From the NCBI RefSeq assembly GCF_035917455.1, contig NZ_CP109078.1:4572001-4636000 (forward strand): 64,000 bases of DNA. The letters are read 5' to 3'. The DNA comes from Micromonospora sp. NBC_01796 (GTDB lineage: Bacteria; Actinomycetota; Actinomycetes; Mycobacteriales; Micromonosporaceae). The notes beneath the pieces were generated by a model. The model saw only the letters and a list, made by a program, of their open reading frames with translations. It was not told where the DNA came from and made no database searches. This document shows positions 46,025 to 55,210 of the stretch, piece after piece (position 1 is the stretch's first letter; each line of letters starts with the position of its first letter). Both the position numbers and the translations under genes were made by a program.

Positions 46025-46050
46025 GTACGTACCAAACGTTTGTTACGTAC
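46025..46050. promoter_or_regulatory. 26-bp palindromic operator between GNAT and TetR genes
   Basis: GTACGTAC-CAAACGTTTG-TTACGTAC is symmetric at 24 of 26 positions. It ends 35 bp before the TetR start and begins 20 bp from the GNAT start. A TACTAT -10-like element (46048-46053) overlaps its edge. Confidence 0.75.
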
Positions 46051-46085
46051 TATAGGGCGTTGGCCGTACCGGTGGGGAGGGCGCG

Positions 46086-46706
46086 ATGCCCGCGAAGGGT
46101 GACCATGACGCGAGGCGGCGGGACGTCTCCGACGCGGTCTGGGGTGTGCTCGCCGAGCACGGTTTCGGTGGCCTGACCATGCGTGCCGTCGCCGCCCGGA
46201 TGGGCGCCTCGACCGGCCTGGTCAGCCACTATTTTCCCAGCAAGAAGGCGTTGCTGCGGCACGCTCTGGACCTGGCCGAGGAACGCACCGCCGCCCGACC
46301 CCGGCAGGTCGCCACCGGGCCGGGGCTGGCGGCGCTGCGGGCCGCCCTGCTGGACGTGCTCCCGGTGACCCCCGAGTTGACGGCGGGGAGCCGGGCCTGG
46401 GTCAGTTTCTGGGACGCGGCACTGGCCGACCCGGCGCTCGGCGCCAGTCAGGCCGCCCGGTACGACCGTTGGCGGACCCGGCTGCGCACACACGTCGAAG
46501 CCGCCCGTGACCTCGGGGAACTGCCGGCCGCGACCGATCCGGACCAGGTGGTGGTGATCGCCGCCGCCTTCGCCCACGGGCTCGTCGTGCAGGCACTGTT
46601 CGACCAGGCGCAGTTCCCGCCCGCCCGGCAGGTCGACCTCCTCGACCGTTTCCTCGGCACCCTCGGGCACCCGGCGTCACCGGCCGACTCGCCCCCTAGC
46701 GGATAA
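46086..46706 (+). CDS. TetR/AcrR-family regulator
   Basis: 206 residues. The HTH is RRRDVSDAVWGVLAEHGFGGLTMRAVAARMGASTGLVSHYFPSKKALLRHAL. The C-terminal domain has SRAWVSFWDAALADPALGA and VVVIAAAFAHGLVVQALFD, resembling BetI-like TetR members. GGGGAGGG lies before ATG 46086. The palindrome upstream points to autoregulation and joint control of the divergent GNAT gene. Confidence 0.92.
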   Translation: MPAKGDHDARRRDVSDAVWGVLAEHGFGGLTMRAVAARMGASTGLVSHYFPSKKALLRHALDLAEERTAARPRQVATGPGLAALRAALLDVLPVTPELTAGSRAWVSFWDAALADPALGASQAARYDRWRTRLRTHVEAARDLGELPAATDPDQVVVIAAAFAHGLVVQALFDQAQFPPARQVDLLDRFLGTLGHPASPADSPPSG

Positions 46707-46799
46707 CGGCATGCGGGCAGGTTCCGGATTTTTCCGGGGTCGGCTCAACCTTTGGTGCCCGGTGCGAGTCGTGATGGGTGACCGACCGAGCGGAGGCCC

Positions 46800-47210
46800 A
46801 TGTCGGAAGACGACGAGCAGTTCCGGGAGTTCGTCGACGCGCGTTATCTGGATCTGCTGCGCGTGGCGTACCACCTGACCGGGTCGGCGGAGGATGCCGA
46901 GGATCTCGTGCAGTCGGCGCTGGTGAAGGTGATGCGGCGCTGGCACCGGATCGACGAGCCGATGGCGTACCTGCGGCGAATGATGATCAACCAGCACATC
47001 AGTAGCTGGCGGCGGCACCGGGTGCACGAGGTGCTGACCGCGTTCCTGCCGGACCGGCCCGTACGCGACCTGACGGAGGCGGTGGCGGACCGGCACGCCC
47101 TGCACGAGGCGATGCGCGAGCTGGGCCCCGTACCCGTGCGGTGATCGTGCTGCGGTACGTGGCCGACCTGCCGGAGGCGGAGGTCGCGGCAACCCTGGGC
47201 TGTACCCCTG
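46800..47210 (+). pseudogene. Frameshifted SigE-family ECF sigma factor
   Basis: Region 2 (FREFVDARYLDLLRVAYHLTGSAEDAEDLVQSALVKVMRRW) and the linker are intact up to ALHEAMRELG, then the frame hits TGA at 47142. Adding one C to the run near 47120 restores GPRTRAVIVLRYVADLPEAEVAATLGC, the expected start of region 4. After that the helix-turn-helix (normally GTVKSQxSRALA) is replaced by unrelated sequence. Two lesions, a frameshift and a deletion of the HTH end, imply a dead gene. A start at ATG 46800 follows GGAGG. Confidence 0.75.
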
Positions 47211-47246
47211 GGCGGAGGGAACCGATCTCTCGACGGGCGGGCGACG

Positions 47247-47654
47247 GTGGTGGCCGCCCCGGCGCAGGGTGGCGGCTGGCTGGGACGGCTGGACGTCGAC
47301 CACGACCGACCGGCTCCGGACCGGGTGATCGGCACCGGGGTGCTGTTCGACTCGCGTACGGACCCGGCTGATCCGGGCGGTGTGCTCGCCGTACCGCTGG
47401 ACGAGGAGGGGCGGGCGCTGCTGGTGGTGACCCCCGCCGCGGCCGTCACCGTACGGGTACTGCGCGACGGGCGGGAGGTGGTTCGGGGACAGGTCGTCTC
47501 CTCGGGCGCGGTGCTGGCGGTTCCGTACCCCGCTTCCATCGGACCGGTGGTGGAGGCGCTCGACGCGGCCGGTGTGGTGCTGGCGACCGGTACGCCCGCG
47601 ACGTTCGGCAATGACCAGGGAGACCGTGAGGTGGATGCCTGGGACGAGGAGTGA
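47247..47654 (+). pseudogene. Probable remnant of the gene downstream of the sigma factor
   Basis: 135 residues from GTG 47247, in a different frame from the sigma remnant. The sequence VVAAPAQGGGWLGRLDVDHDRPAPDRVIGTGVLFDSRTD is a plausible C-terminal domain of a membrane or secreted protein of a SigE-type operon, and it ends YPASIGPVVEALDAAGVVLATGTPATFG. There is no ribosome site. The likely cause is one deletion that removed the sigma HTH end and the N-terminus of this gene. Confidence 0.45.
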
Positions 47655-47898
47655 GCCGCCGTCCCGGTCGTCCGTGACCCTCGGCGACGAGATTGCCGCC
47701 TCCATCGCCATCCACAAAGGACAAAATCAACTGGCACAACCATAGCAATAGCTGATGATCGATCTCTATGGGTTTGTCGGCGGAATCTCCTGTCGCTTTG
47801 ACGACCCCACCAAAACATTGACCAGCGCCTATTATCGGTCGGGTAAATGCCCGGTGATCTGAACCATCGGGCATGGCTTTCACGGGGAGGCTCCGATC

Positions 47899-50800
47899 GT
47901 GTTCAGTCGTACCCTGCTGTGGATTCCGCGCGCCCGATGGTTGGCGCTCCTCTGCATCCTGACCCTGGTCGTCACCTTGGCGCCGCCCGCGAAGGTGGCC
48001 CGCGCCCAGGTCGCGCCGGTTCCGACGGCCAGCCCCGGCCCCGGTCCGGTAGACCGGCCGCTGCCCGACTCGGTCCGGCCCGACAAGGAATTCCCGCCGG
48101 ACAAACGCCCGCCCGTGGTGCCGCCGGGCACCGCCGCGCAGGGCGAGCCGAACCGGCTCTCGGCCGCCGAGTGGGCCCGGGTGCCCAAGCCGGGCGTCGC
48201 CCGCGCCGCCGCCGAGGACGAGGTCTTCGACAACCTGCTGCTCCGGTCCGGCTTCGCGCTCGGCGAGACCTCGGTCGTCGCCTACTTCGACGTGGCCGGC
48301 GAGGAACAGCCCTGGACCTCCTGGAAGGCGACGCTCTACGACGCCGAGTCCCGTACCGAACAGGCGTCGACCACGCTCGGCAAGGACGAGCTGGAGCGGG
48401 CCCGGTGCACCGGCCAGCGCCAGTACTGCCGGTCGTTCGGCACCAGGGAAGGCTGGGTGCTCGACCCGACCAAGGACTACTACCTCACCGCCACCGCGAT
48501 CTTCGACGACGGCCGGGAAATCATCTCCGAGCCGTCGGACAACGCGAAGCCGCGTACGACCATCGAGCCGCCGGCCATCCCGGCCGGTCAGGCCGCCGGC
48601 TGCGGCTGTGGCAACGCGCTCGGCCTGACCGCCGCCAGTCAGGCGGTACGCGGCATCGGCGTGAACACCGCCACCGGCGCGTTCATCCGGGTCGAGCCGG
48701 ACCTCGGCATGGCCTCGTTCGGCATCCCGTTCTCCTCGTCCCGTACCTATTCCTCGGCGAGCCCGGCCGGCGGTCCGTTCGGGCCCGGCTGGGCCTGGTC
48801 CTACGGGATGACCGTCACCGAGTCGGCCGACGGCGTGGTGGTCCGGGCCGAGGACGGCGCCGAGGCGCTCTACCGGCTCGACGGCGAGAGCTACCGGCGC
48901 CCGCCGGGCGTCCGGTCGAACCTGCGCCGGCTCGCGGACGGCTGGGAACTGGTCACACCCTCGCAGATCACCCACCGGTTCGACGCGCAGGGCCGGCTGG
49001 TCTCGATCGCGAACGCGCGTGGCATGGGAACGCGGCTCGCGTACACCGCGACCGGGGTGACCATCACGGACGCCTCCGGGCGCGAGGTGAAGGTCAAGGT
49101 GGACGCCGGCCTGATCCGGGAGATCCGGCTGCCGGACGGCCGCCAGACGGTCTACTACTACACCGGCACGGTGCTGACCGCGGTCAAGGACGCGCGCGGT
49201 TACCACTGGAAGTACACCTACGGTGCCAACGGGCTGCTGACCGAGGTCATGAACCCGCAGCGGATCGTCGAGCTGCGCAACGAGTACGGCGCCGACAACC
49301 GGATGGTGCGCCAGACCGACGCGCTCGGCAAGGCGACCACCTTCGAGTGGAAGGCGGCGGAACAGGAGGCGCTGACCGTCGACCCGGACGCGGTGAAGGT
49401 CTACGACGGCTACCGGGGCAACGTGCTGATCTACACCCAGCGCGGCAACGGCGACGCCGAGAACCACCGCTACGACGGCTCGCTCAACCGCCCGCTGGTG
49501 GTCAACGCCAAGCACAGCCAGCACGAGGCGACCTTCGACGACGCCGGCAACCGCATCTCGCAGACCGCGCCGAGATCGCTCAACTTCGGCACGAAGACGA
49601 AGTACGACGCCCGGAACAACCCGACCGAGCACACCGACGCCAACGGCAACGTCTGGACGGACACCTACAACGAGTTCGACGAGCTGGTCGAGAGCGTCGA
49701 CGCCGAGAAGAACAAAATCACCTACGCGTACGACGAGCGCGGCCTGCTGGTCAGCCAGACCGACCAGCGCGGCAAGGTGACCCGGTACGAGAACCTGCCG
49801 GTGGGGGACCACAACTCGGGCCTGCTCAAGGCGGTTGTCTCGCCGGAGGGGCGCCGTTCCGAGGTCGGCTACGACCGGACCGGGCGGGGAATCCTGTCCG
49901 TCGATCCGCGCGGCACGGTCCGGCACGCCGACCGCGACGACTACACCACCCGGTACGAGTTCGACGCCCAGGACCGGCCCACCGTCGTGCACCAGCCGGG
50001 CAAGCGCGGGGTGGTGCGGACCAGCTACGACGAGGTTGGCCGGACCAGGACGCAGACGACCCAGCTCGACGCGCGCACCGAGTACCGCTACTTCGACAAC
50101 GGGCTGCTCCGCTCGGTCAGCGACTCCCGGCGTACCACCTCGTACACCTACACCGACGCGGGGCGACGCGCCTCGGCGCGGGTGGAGATGAAGCACGAGC
50201 CGGACCTGGTCACCACGTACGCGTACAACGCGAAGGGGTTGCTGAACAAGGTCACCTCGCCGCGCGGCAACGTACCCGGGGCGAACCCGGCGGACTTCAC
50301 CACGACCTACCACTACGACGCCAACGACAACCCGCTCCGGGTCGAGCGCCCGTATCCGGGGGGCCGCACGGTCAGCCGGGACATCAGCGTCGACGAGTTG
50401 GACCGGACCAGGACCAGGACCGACGAGCACAACAAGACCTCGCAGTTCGACCGGGACAACACCGGCAACGTCACCGCCGTCAGCGACAACCTGGGCCGGA
50501 CCGCCCGGATGGAGTACGACCGGAACGGGCGCCAGACCTCGATCCGGGACGCGGGCACGAACACCTCGCGATTCGAGTACGACGAGGCCGGCAACAAGAT
50601 CAAGCAGATAGCCGCCACCGGTGGCGTCAGCACCTGGGAGTACGACGGCGACGGTCTCCTCGTCGCCGCGACCGAGCCGCGCGGCAACGTCGAGGGTGCG
50701 GACAAGGAGCGGTTCACCAGCCACCACGAGTACGACCTGGCCGGTAACCGGGTCAAGAGCATCGACCCGCTGGACCACGTCACGTCCTACCGCTACGACG

Positions 50801-53800
50801 CGAACAGCCGGCTGGTCTCGGTCACCGACGCGAAGGACCGCACCACGCACTACACGTACCGGGAGGACGACCTTCCCCGTACGGTGCACACCCCGGACAG
50901 CCCGTACGACCCGCGCGAGCCGGCCGACCGGTCCACCGTCTACGACTACTACGAGGACGGCCTGCCCTCGTCCGTGCGGGACCCGAACGGCCACCGGACC
51001 TCGGTGGAGTACGACGAGGCCGGACGGGCGACCAGCAGCACGGACCCGCTCGGCCGGGTCACCGAGGTCAGTTACGACGCCGAGGGCAACCCGGTCTCCA
51101 CCATCACCCTCGGAGAGCGTGAGCGCCTGTCACCGCAGGAGCGGGCCCGCCGGACCGCGGTGGACACCTACGACATCGTCGGCCGCCGGGAGACGCGGGC
51201 GCTCGGCAGCGAGGGGCCCAGGTACACCTGGGGCTACGACGCCAAGGACCGGACCACCGAGTACGGCGACCCGACCGGCGTACGCACCGTCGTCTACGAC
51301 GACGAGGACCAGATCGACAAGGTGACCCGTAACGAACCCGCCACCAACCTGGTGGAGGAGTTCGACTACGACTACGACGTGCGGGGCAACATCACCCTGC
51401 GCGCCTACCCGGACGGCACCCGGATCACCGCCGACTACGACGGGGACAGCCGGATCACCTCGTTGACCGCCTCCGGTGGCTCGGCCGGCGCGGTCGCCTC
51501 CACCTGGCGGTTCGGCTACGACGTCGCCGGCCGCCGGACCAGCACCACGCTGCCGACGCCGACCGGGCTGATCGAGCAACGCGGGTACGACGACGCCGGT
51601 CGCCTGACCAGCATCGGCACCACCCGCGCCCCGGCACCCGAGCAGTTCACGCTGCCCGCCGCCGAATCGGGCGGTGCCGCCGCCGGTGACGACCGGCCGA
51701 AGCCACCGACCGACGTGACCGCACAGCCGGGCGCCGGCCTGGCGGTGGTCTCGTGGAAGCCGTCGAAGGAGCACGGGCACGACGACGTCGCCGGCTACAC
51801 GGTCACCGCGCAGCCCGGCGGCAAGTCGGTCACCGTCGGCCCGACCGCGAGCAGCGCGATCGTCAACGGGCTCGACGCGGGTGTCGCGTACACCTTCACC
51901 GTCACTGCCCACGACCGGTACGGCGCCGGTGCGCCGTCCGTCGCCTCGGCCCCGGTGGTGCCGGTGGCGCTGCCCCAGGATCCGATCTCGGCCTACCAGC
52001 TCGACCTGGACGAGGTCGGCAACCCGACGAAGGTGGTGACCACGCGGGGCGGCGTTTCGGAGACGGTCGCCTACGCCTACGACAAGGTCGACCGGCTCAC
52101 CTCGGCCTGTTACGCGGTCGACTCGTGCGGCGGCAGGACCAAGCCGGTCGGGCGGATCGACTACGAGTACGACCTGGTCGGCAACCGGACCAGCCAGAAG
52201 CGCACCGGGAACGCCGGTGACGACACCACCACCTACCAGTACGACGACGCCGACCAGCTCATCAAGCGGGTGCTCCGGGAGCCGAAGCACGTCACCACCA
52301 CCGAGTACGCCTACGACCTGAACGGCAACCAGATTCGTTCCGGCACCGACAAGTTCGAGTACAACCTCGACAACTCGCTGGCCAAGGCGACGGTCAACGG
52401 CCGGGTGGCGACGTTCGCGTACGACGCCACCGGGTTGAGGTTGACCACCACCACCGATCCCGGCGAGCAGGCACAGACGCAACGCTGGTCGTGGGACGTC
52501 AACGGCACCCTGCCCCAGATCGCCGTCGACACGGTGACCAACTCCACCGGCCAGACGATCGAGAAGCGGGACTTCGTTTACGGCCCGGATGACGAACCGC
52601 TGGCACTGCTGGACGGGGCGGCCGGGGTGCATTCCTACACCCACGACTCGCTCGGTGGTGTGGCGAACATGCTTTCGCCGACCGGAACGCCGCTGGTCGG
52701 CTACGACTACGACCCGTTCGGCAACCCCCGTGCCGGCCCGACCCTGGCCGGTCAGGGCGGCCAGGAGCACTCGCCCAGCGGCTCGGGTGGGCAGGGGCCG
52801 GGCACCCAGGCGAGCGCCCCGGAGAACCCGATGCAGTTCGCCGGGGCCTACCAGGATTCCAGTTCCGGCAACGGCAACTACTACCTGCGGGCCCGGAACT
52901 ACAACCCGGAGACCGGGAGGTTCTCCTCGGCCGACCCGATGCCCCAGGGGGGTGCGGCGACCTCGGCCTACACGTACGGGGACAACAACCCGACCTCGTA
53001 CACCGACCCGACCGGGGCGACCCCGGAAGCGGCTGCCACCGGGGCGGGGGAGACCGGGCCGAGTCCGGAGGACGTGGCCAAGGCCCAGCAGTTGCAGAGC
53101 AAGAGTGTGTTGGACATCGTCCTGGAGGCCGGTGGCCAGATCCTGATGGAGTTCCTCGGGATCAACGACATTCTCAACTGCATCAAGGGTGACCTGGGCG
53201 CCTGCGTATCGATGGTGATCGGCGCGTTGCCCTGGGGCAAGATCTTCAAGGCGAAGAAGATCGCCGAGGCGATCTTCCGGGCCGGCAAGGCCGTCGTCAC
53301 CTTCTTCCAGGAAATCAAGTGGGCCCGCGCCATTCTCCAGGGCGCGGAGCAGGCGGCTCAGGCTGCGAAGGCGGCTGCGGCGAGAGCGGCGGCAGAGGCT
53401 GCGGCGAAGGCGGCAGCGGCCAAGGCCGCAGCTGAGACGGCAGCCAGACGGGCCGCCGCCGCCGCTGCGGCCAAGGCGAAGGCAGCGGCGGCGAAGGCCA
53501 AGGCCGCGACGAAGAAGAAGCCGGACTGCAAGGACAGCTTCGTCGCCGGCACGCCCGTCGTGCTCGCGGACGGCAGTCGCGTGCCGATCGAGCGGGTGCG
53601 GTCTGGCGACACCGTGCTCGCCACCGACCCGGAGACCGGCCGGACCGAGGCACGGCAGGTGACCCACACCATCCGTACCGACGACGACAAGGCGTATGTC
53701 GAGGTCACCGTCAAGGGCGAGGATGGCAAGGGGCAGGCGCTCACCACCACCGACCACCATCCGTTCTGGTCGGTGACGCAGGGCCGCTGGGTGGAGGCCG

Positions 53801-54420
53801 GAGATCTACAGCCCGGGGAACTCTTGCGTACCTCCGCGGGCACCTACGCGCAGGTCGGTGCGATCCGGCACTACCAGGCAGAGCAGGTCACCTACAACCT
53901 GACCGTCGACGGCATCCACACGTACTATGTGGTCGCAGGCGACACGCCGGTCCTTGTGCACAACGTCGGGGGCCTGCCGTCCGCGCCAGGGCTCATCGAC
54001 GTGGGCGTGAGTGGGCCGTCCTGCCCGCTGTCGACCCGCGGTGAGTACTACAACATGAGCACGGCCACGAAAAAGGGTAAGCCCGCTCTGACGCCGGACG
54101 AGGTGCAGAACCTGCACGACTACGCGCGGGGCTCGAATAGGTGGCTGGAGGCGAACGGCCCGCAGGTCGTGCAGTCGACCAGGTTGTTGCAGGCAGATAT
54201 GCGCGCTGCCATCGAAGCGGAGCGGAGGACCAACCCCGGCAGTTATCCGGCGGGGTGGGTGCCGGGCCACATGCCGGACACGGGAGTGACTGGTATGGCG
54301 AATCCGCCGTCGTGGTTGCCCTCCCCATCGAGGGCAAATAGCATCGCGGGCGGCGGCCTCAGCTCCCGGATCGGGAAGACTCTGCGAGGCTTCCTCGTTG
54401 ACGGCGTGTACATCACGTGA
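47899..54420 (+). CDS. Secreted RHS/YD-repeat polymorphic toxin with FN3 and Hint domains
   Basis: 2173 residues. A signal peptide (ARWLALLCILTLVVTLAPPAKVARAQ) is followed by a Pro-rich stretch, a DUF6531-like start (GNALGLTAASQAVRGIGVNTATGAFI) and many YD repeats (YDxxGRxxxxTD type). An FN3 domain occupies about residues 1266-1356, the RHS core (NYYLRARNYNPETGRFSSADP) about 1660-1690, a hydrophobic pre-toxin part and an Ala/Lys-rich helix 1814-1874, then a Hint domain from Cys1877 to His-Asn 2021-2022. The final roughly 150 residues are the toxin. Hint probably cleaves itself to release it. GTG 47899 follows GGGGAGG. The 3' end is A/T-richer than the repeats. Confidence 0.93.
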   Translation: MFSRTLLWIPRARWLALLCILTLVVTLAPPAKVARAQVAPVPTASPGPGPVDRPLPDSVRPDKEFPPDKRPPVVPPGTAAQGEPNRLSAAEWARVPKPGVARAAAEDEVFDNLLLRSGFALGETSVVAYFDVAGEEQPWTSWKATLYDAESRTEQASTTLGKDELERARCTGQRQYCRSFGTREGWVLDPTKDYYLTATAIFDDGREIISEPSDNAKPRTTIEPPAIPAGQAAGCGCGNALGLTAASQAVRGIGVNTATGAFIRVEPDLGMASFGIPFSSSRTYSSASPAGGPFGPGWAWSYGMTVTESADGVVVRAEDGAEALYRLDGESYRRPPGVRSNLRRLADGWELVTPSQITHRFDAQGRLVSIANARGMGTRLAYTATGVTITDASGREVKVKVDAGLIREIRLPDGRQTVYYYTGTVLTAVKDARGYHWKYTYGANGLLTEVMNPQRIVELRNEYGADNRMVRQTDALGKATTFEWKAAEQEALTVDPDAVKVYDGYRGNVLIYTQRGNGDAENHRYDGSLNRPLVVNAKHSQHEATFDDAGNRISQTAPRSLNFGTKTKYDARNNPTEHTDANGNVWTDTYNEFDELVESVDAEKNKITYAYDERGLLVSQTDQRGKVTRYENLPVGDHNSGLLKAVVSPEGRRSEVGYDRTGRGILSVDPRGTVRHADRDDYTTRYEFDAQDRPTVVHQPGKRGVVRTSYDEVGRTRTQTTQLDARTEYRYFDNGLLRSVSDSRRTTSYTYTDAGRRASARVEMKHEPDLVTTYAYNAKGLLNKVTSPRGNVPGANPADFTTTYHYDANDNPLRVERPYPGGRTVSRDISVDELDRTRTRTDEHNKTSQFDRDNTGNVTAVSDNLGRTARMEYDRNGRQTSIRDAGTNTSRFEYDEAGNKIKQIAATGGVSTWEYDGDGLLVAATEPRGNVEGADKERFTSHHEYDLAGNRVKSIDPLDHVTSYRYDANSRLVSVTDAKDRTTHYTYREDDLPRTVHTPDSPYDPREPADRSTVYDYYEDGLPSSVRDPNGHRTSVEYDEAGRATSSTDPLGRVTEVSYDAEGNPVSTITLGERERLSPQERARRTAVDTYDIVGRRETRALGSEGPRYTWGYDAKDRTTEYGDPTGVRTVVYDDEDQIDKVTRNEPATNLVEEFDYDYDVRGNITLRAYPDGTRITADYDGDSRITSLTASGGSAGAVASTWRFGYDVAGRRTSTTLPTPTGLIEQRGYDDAGRLTSIGTTRAPAPEQFTLPAAESGGAAAGDDRPKPPTDVTAQPGAGLAVVSWKPSKEHGHDDVAGYTVTAQPGGKSVTVGPTASSAIVNGLDAGVAYTFTVTAHDRYGAGAPSVASAPVVPVALPQDPISAYQLDLDEVGNPTKVVTTRGGVSETVAYAYDKVDRLTSACYAVDSCGGRTKPVGRIDYEYDLVGNRTSQKRTGNAGDDTTTYQYDDADQLIKRVLREPKHVTTTEYAYDLNGNQIRSGTDKFEYNLDNSLAKATVNGRVATFAYDATGLRLTTTTDPGEQAQTQRWSWDVNGTLPQIAVDTVTNSTGQTIEKRDFVYGPDDEPLALLDGAAGVHSYTHDSLGGVANMLSPTGTPLVGYDYDPFGNPRAGPTLAGQGGQEHSPSGSGGQGPGTQASAPENPMQFAGAYQDSSSGNGNYYLRARNYNPETGRFSSADPMPQGGAATSAYTYGDNNPTSYTDPTGATPEAAATGAGETGPSPEDVAKAQQLQSKSVLDIVLEAGGQILMEFLGINDILNCIKGDLGACVSMVIGALPWGKIFKAKKIAEAIFRAGKAVVTFFQEIKWARAILQGAEQAAQAAKAAAARAAAEAAAKAAAAKAAAETAARRAAAAAAAKAKAAAAKAKAATKKKPDCKDSFVAGTPVVLADGSRVPIERVRSGDTVLATDPETGRTEARQVTHTIRTDDDKAYVEVTVKGEDGKGQALTTTDHHPFWSVTQGRWVEAGDLQPGELLRTSAGTYAQVGAIRHYQAEQVTYNLTVDGIHTYYVVAGDTPVLVHNVGGLPSAPGLIDVGVSGPSCPLSTRGEYYNMSTATKKGKPALTPDEVQNLHDYARGSNRWLEANGPQVVQSTRLLQADMRAAIEAERRTNPGSYPAGWVPGHMPDTGVTGMANPPSWLPSPSRANSIAGGGLSSRIGKTLRGFLVDGVYIT

Positions 54421-54437
54421 TGCGGTGAGGGGATGCG

Positions 54438-55145
54438 ATGAGCGGAGACGTTCTCCGACGTCTGCGAGGGTTGGAACTTGCAGATGTGGGACAGGCTCTA
54501 GACGATTCTGATCGAACGGAGACGCTCCTGGGAGAGCTGCCGAGCGTTTACGCGGCAGCTCTCCGCATCGCAAACGGATTCACGGTTCACAGCGGCATGA
54601 ACCGCGTGTTCGGGATCCGTGCGGACCGGCACATGGATCTCCGGTCCTGGAACGAGGAGGAAGGATGGCGATTCGCCTGGGGTGGAAAGGCGGATCCCTC
54701 CTTCCTCATGTTCGGCGAGACTGCGTTCGGAGATCAGTACGCGCTGCGTTGGACCGGAAGTTCCTACGAAGACGTTGTCTACCTTCTTGATGTGAATCTT
54801 TTGAGTGTGCGGCCCATCTTCGACTCGTTTGCACACTTCTTGGATCAGGAGATCGTGCAGAATGCACTGAGTCCCTCCCATCCGGTGGCGGTGGCCTGTG
54901 TCGGCAAATTCGGCCGCGTGTCTCCTGACGAGAATGTTGTCCTTACTCCTTCCCTCCTGTTGGGCGGGTACGAGGATGTTTCGAACATGGTGAAGATCGA
55001 GAGTTACACGGCGATGATTTATGGAGGCGACATCTACACGGCAGTGGTGTCGGCACCCGACGAGGCCGCCGTCGTGGGCGTGGAGCCCTGGGTCGATGAC
55101 GTCGGCCGGCAAAGATTGCGTGTCGTATTCGCGGAGGAAGCCTGA
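54438..55145 (+). CDS. Probable immunity protein for the RHS toxin
   Basis: 235 residues starting 18 bp after the toxin stop. LPSVYAAALRIANGFTVHSGMNRVFGIRADRHMDLRSWNEEEGWRF resembles the SMI1/KNR4 (SUKH) fold common among immunity proteins, with acidic patches. It is intracellular (no signal or TM). G+C is visibly lower than the neighbouring genes, as expected of an exchangeable toxin-immunity cassette. The SUKH assignment is from pattern alone. A GAAA-loop terminator follows. Confidence 0.72.
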   Translation: MSGDVLRRLRGLELADVGQALDDSDRTETLLGELPSVYAAALRIANGFTVHSGMNRVFGIRADRHMDLRSWNEEEGWRFAWGGKADPSFLMFGETAFGDQYALRWTGSSYEDVVYLLDVNLLSVRPIFDSFAHFLDQEIVQNALSPSHPVAVACVGKFGRVSPDENVVLTPSLLLGGYEDVSNMVKIESYTAMIYGGDIYTAVVSAPDEAAVVGVEPWVDDVGRQRLRVVFAEEA

Positions 55146-55156
55146 GCACCTACAGG

Positions 55157-55186
55157 TGGGGGTCGAGGCGAAAGCCTCGACCCCCA
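55157..55186. terminator. Bidirectional terminator with GAAA tetraloop
   Basis: 13-bp stem TGGGGGTCGAGGC (55157-55169) and GCCTCGACCCCCA (55174-55186) closed by GAAA. It lies between the convergent immunity and chitosanase genes. Confidence 0.9.
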
Positions 55187-55210
55187 TCCCGTTGGTGGCG
55201 CAGCAGGGCG

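Noticed and set aside
47446-50994. 1182-codon minus ORF opposite the RHS gene
   Set aside because: Composition is Val/Arg/Gly-rich as expected for a shadow; the plus-strand YD repeats are convincing.
51130-53760. 876-codon minus ORF inside the RHS gene
   Set aside because: Antisense to a strongly conserved repeat protein, with no start signal and no family features.
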